Source of the DNA: a virus
IMG/VR virus record: IMGVR_UViG_3300042327_000981
Location: 1-22,397 of that record
Strand: one strand, 5' to 3'
DNA: 22,397 bases
The first letter of the stretch is position 1, and the number at the start of each line of letters is the position of its first letter. The notes below the pieces were generated by a model. That model did no database searches, was not told where the DNA came from, and saw only the letters and a program-made list of their open reading frames with translations. Shown piece by piece: positions 21,023 to 22,397 of this stretch. Both the position numbers and the translations under genes were made by a program.

Positions 21023-21258
21023 GCCGCCTTCTCCTGCGCCGACTCGGCGGCCTTCTCTCGCTCGATCAGCACCAGCAGGCGGGCCCGGACGATCGCCCAC
21101 TCGTCGGGCGGGATCGCGCGTTTCACCGCGGCGGAGTTCGCTTCGCGATCGCGCTTGACGCCGGCCATGATCGAGCGGGCGTAGCAGCACAGCTGGTTGC
21201 GGTAGAACGCGTGCAGCCGATCGTCCTCGGCGGCGCGGCACTCGGGGCAGAGGGTCAT
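21019..21258 (-). CDS. Small Cys-containing protein, 79 aa
   Basis: ATG at 21258 overlapping the stop of the upstream gene (ATGA). It starts MTLCPECRAAEDDRLHAFYR; a CPEC knuckle at residues 4-7 and a second CC pair at 24-25 (NQLCCYARSI) suggest one zinc site. The rest is basic and helical (KRDREANSAAVKRAIPPDEW, then RARLLVLIEREKAAESAQEK). Could bind DNA or another replication protein. I do not recognise a named family with confidence. Confidence 0.65.
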   Translation of the reverse strand: MTLCPECRAAEDDRLHAFYRNQLCCYARSIMAGVKRDREANSAAVKRAIPPDEWAIVRARLLVLIEREKAAESAQEKAA

Positions 21259-21869
21259 GCTGCCCGTCCCATGCGTGCTGCTTCGATCGCGGCGAGGCGA
21301 CGGTTTTCTGCGGCTGCGATCTGTGCGCGCTCGGCTGCCGCGCGTGCGGCGCCGACGACGTTGCCCTCGCGCAGGACGGCGAGCTGCTCGCGTTCCTCGC
21401 GGGTGAGGTCGAGCGCATCGCAGGCCAGCTCGACGGCGGCGTTCGTGAGGCGCACGTCGTGGTCGACGTAGCGGTCGACGATCTTGTGCGCCCATTCGCG
21501 CTGCAGGCCACGGCCGGGGCGCTGCATGCCGGCGACCATCTCCCGGATCTTCGCCAGAGCGCGGCGGCCGTTCTCGGTCCGTCGCATGGTCCACGGCCCG
21601 TTGTGCTCCTCGGCCTGCCAGGCCTCGGCCTGCTTCTCGCGGCGGTCGATGCCGCGGTCGCGCAGCTGGTCGGCAAGCGCCGACGGGGTCGGCGGGCGGT
21701 TGTTCCGGGTGACCCAGTCGTCGAGGGCGCCGACGACGTCGCCGAGCGGATGGGCCCGCAGCGTTCGGAACCAGACCTCGCATCCGGCGGCGCCTGGCGC
21801 TCGGCCGCCGAGGGCATCGAACACGCCGGCGAGAGCCTCGGCGAACGGCTTGGCGTCATGCGGCTGCAT
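21255..21869 (-). CDS. Replication protein, helicase-loader-like, 204 aa
   Basis: ATG at 21869, 14 bases inside the initiator-like gene. The N-terminus (FAEALAGVFDALGGRAPGAA, then GCEVWFRTLRAHPLGDVVGA, and RNNRPPTPSALADQLRDRGI) follows the pattern 'F..AL..V.......W...L...P...V..A......R..PTP..L', which I associate with phage helicase loaders or Lambda P-like proteins. The middle and end are charged helices (TNAAVELACDALDLTREERE, RAAAERAQIAAAENRRLAAI). Pairing with an upstream initiator-like gene agrees with an O/P-like module. Function is inference. Confidence 0.62.
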   Translation of the reverse strand: MQPHDAKPFAEALAGVFDALGGRAPGAAGCEVWFRTLRAHPLGDVVGALDDWVTRNNRPPTPSALADQLRDRGIDRREKQAEAWQAEEHNGPWTMRRTENGRRALAKIREMVAGMQRPGRGLQREWAHKIVDRYVDHDVRLTNAAVELACDALDLTREEREQLAVLREGNVVGAARAAAERAQIAAAENRRLAAIEAARMGRAA

Positions 21870-22397
21870 CGGATTCCCCTCGTTCCCGGGCCTCGGCCTC
21901 GAGCTTGGCGACGAGCTGGTCGAGCTCGGCGTTGGTGACCCCGCCTCGGGCGGGTGCTGCTGCGCCGACGACCGTCAGCCGGCCAGCATCGGTGGCCCAG
22001 CCCTGCAGCGTGGCGAGGACGTAGCCGATCGCCGGGGCACTGCCCTTGCGGCGGGCGCACTCGGCGATCACGTCCCGCAGCGTCTCGACCGTGACCCCCT
22101 GCTCGGCCGCGGCGATCAGCCTCGGATCGCTGCCGGTGACCTGCACGCCGTGCTGCCTCGCCTCGATCGCCAGCCTCACCGCCGGCGGCAGGTCGGGCGC
22201 GGGCGCGCTCGCGGCGAGCGATAGCGAGCTTCTCTTCCCTTCCCTTCCCTCTCCCTTGGTGAACGTAACGGTGTCCGTTACGGAGTCCGTCGCGCTCTCC
22301 GTTACGGACTCCGTCGGGATCGGCTGACGTGACTGCTCAGAATGCGCCGAGGAGGATCCGTCGGGAGGTGTCGGGTCGGGCTTCCCCTTCCACCGGG
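21856..22397 (-). CDS. Replication-initiator-like protein (partial, N-terminus missing)
   Basis: The frame is open to the right edge; about 180 codons are visible. The visible start is a hydrophilic linker (RWKGKPDPTPPDGSSSAHSE, then PTESVTESATDSVTDTVTF) of the sort found between the N-terminal domain and C-terminal end of phage replisome organisers such as DUF1376 or Lambda O-like proteins. The C-terminus (RLAIEARQHGVQVTGSDPRL, then IAAAEQGVTVETLRDVIAEC, and GSAPAIGYVLATLQGWATDA) is the helical end with the 'DPRL..L...G.....', 'A..YVL..L.G' pattern of this group. The linker-coding DNA contains repeats. An internal GTG at 22179 would give a 107-aa protein, but the continuous open frame favours the long form. 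Confidence 0.68.
   Translation of the reverse strand, partial: RWKGKPDPTPPDGSSSAHSEQSRQPIPTESVTESATDSVTDTVTFTKGEGREGKRSSLSLAASAPAPDLPPAVRLAIEARQHGVQVTGSDPRLIAAAEQGVTVETLRDVIAECARRKGSAPAIGYVLATLQGWATDAGRLTVVGAAAPARGGVTNAELDQLVAKLEAEARERGESDAAA
22237..22255 (-). other. Four-tract G-run, possible G-quadruplex
   Basis: On the coding (minus) strand four GGG runs are separated by 3, 2 and 2 bases (GGGAGAGGGAAGGGAAGGG), matching the usual G3+N1-7 rule. It is in the middle of a polypurine stretch of about 28 bases. Confidence 0.6.
22264..22315 (-). repeat. Iteron-like repeats and inverted repeat inside the initiator gene
   Basis: Two 18-bp direct repeats, GACGGAGTCCGTAACGGA at 22298-22315 and GACGGACTCCGTAACGGA at 22274-22291, differ at one base and have a 24-base period. 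An inverted repeat (CGTAACGG at 22275-22282 with CCGTTACG at 22264-22271, loop of three) follows directly. They encode the protein repeat TESVTESA/TDSVTDTV. In Lambda, the replication origin is a row of iterons inside gene O, so this could be the phage origin; that role is inference. Confidence 0.5.

Noticed and set aside
20618-22060. 480-codon minus-strand frame that contains the winged-helix gene at its end
   Set aside because: Only the part from 21022 looks like protein; the rest covers three genes in other frames that have coupled starts and stops.
1-22397. CRISPR arrays, tRNA genes, insertion sequences and integration sites
   Set aside because: I saw no regularly spaced repeats, no cloverleaf with conserved T-loop, no transposase motif and no integrase or attachment-site pattern.

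Overview
The window is a stretch of a GC-rich tailed bacteriophage (or prophage) genome. The features point to a short-tailed, podovirus-like phage of a GC-rich Gram-negative host, probably a proteobacterium. Every gene I accept lies on the minus strand, so transcription runs from position 22397 towards position 1. The genes are packed almost without gaps; most neighbours are joined by ATGA, GTGA or TGATG stop/start overlaps, which suggests translational coupling. I see no integrase, repressor, lysis gene, tape-measure or sheath gene, and no tRNA; the genome clearly continues past both ends.

Region 1, about 22397 to 20011, is the end of an early or replication operon. It holds the C-terminal part of a replication-initiator-like protein with repeated DNA inside its gene, a probable helicase-loader-like protein, a small Cys-containing protein, a winged-helix protein, a VRR-NUC nuclease and a small helix-turn-helix protein. 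Region 2, about 20010 to 19942, is the one clear operon boundary: two GC-rich hairpins in tandem with no gene.

Region 3, about 19941 to 15428, is the DNA-packaging block: a Lys/Gly mini-peptide, a 60-residue unknown, an Sf6-like small terminase, a large terminase with intact ATPase and nuclease motifs, a 68-residue helical protein and a P22-like portal. Region 4, about 15431 to 9788, is a host-recognition block inserted between portal and scaffold: a Cys-rich beta-helix spike, two micro-ORFs, a 56-residue protein and a 1083-residue fibre-like protein that carries an internal domain duplication. A 45-nt direct repeat shows that the start of the fibre gene has been duplicated.

Region 5, about 9788 to 6450, is head morphogenesis: a Trp-Gly-repeat protein, a 94-residue protein, a scaffold, an SU10-like (DUF5309) major capsid protein and a 108-residue phage protein. 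Region 6, 6463 to 3859, is a glycan-modification cassette (TPR-glycosyltransferase, DXD glycosyltransferase, SAM methyltransferase). Region 7, 3862 to 1, returns to tail genes: a head-tail adaptor, a second beta-helix protein, two small unknowns and a nozzle-like tail protein that runs off the edge.

Together the genes describe a headful-type packaging motor, a capsid built on a scaffold, a short tail with several receptor-binding proteins, and a set of enzymes that may decorate the virion or the host surface. Family names here come from reading protein sequences by eye; none was confirmed by a database search.
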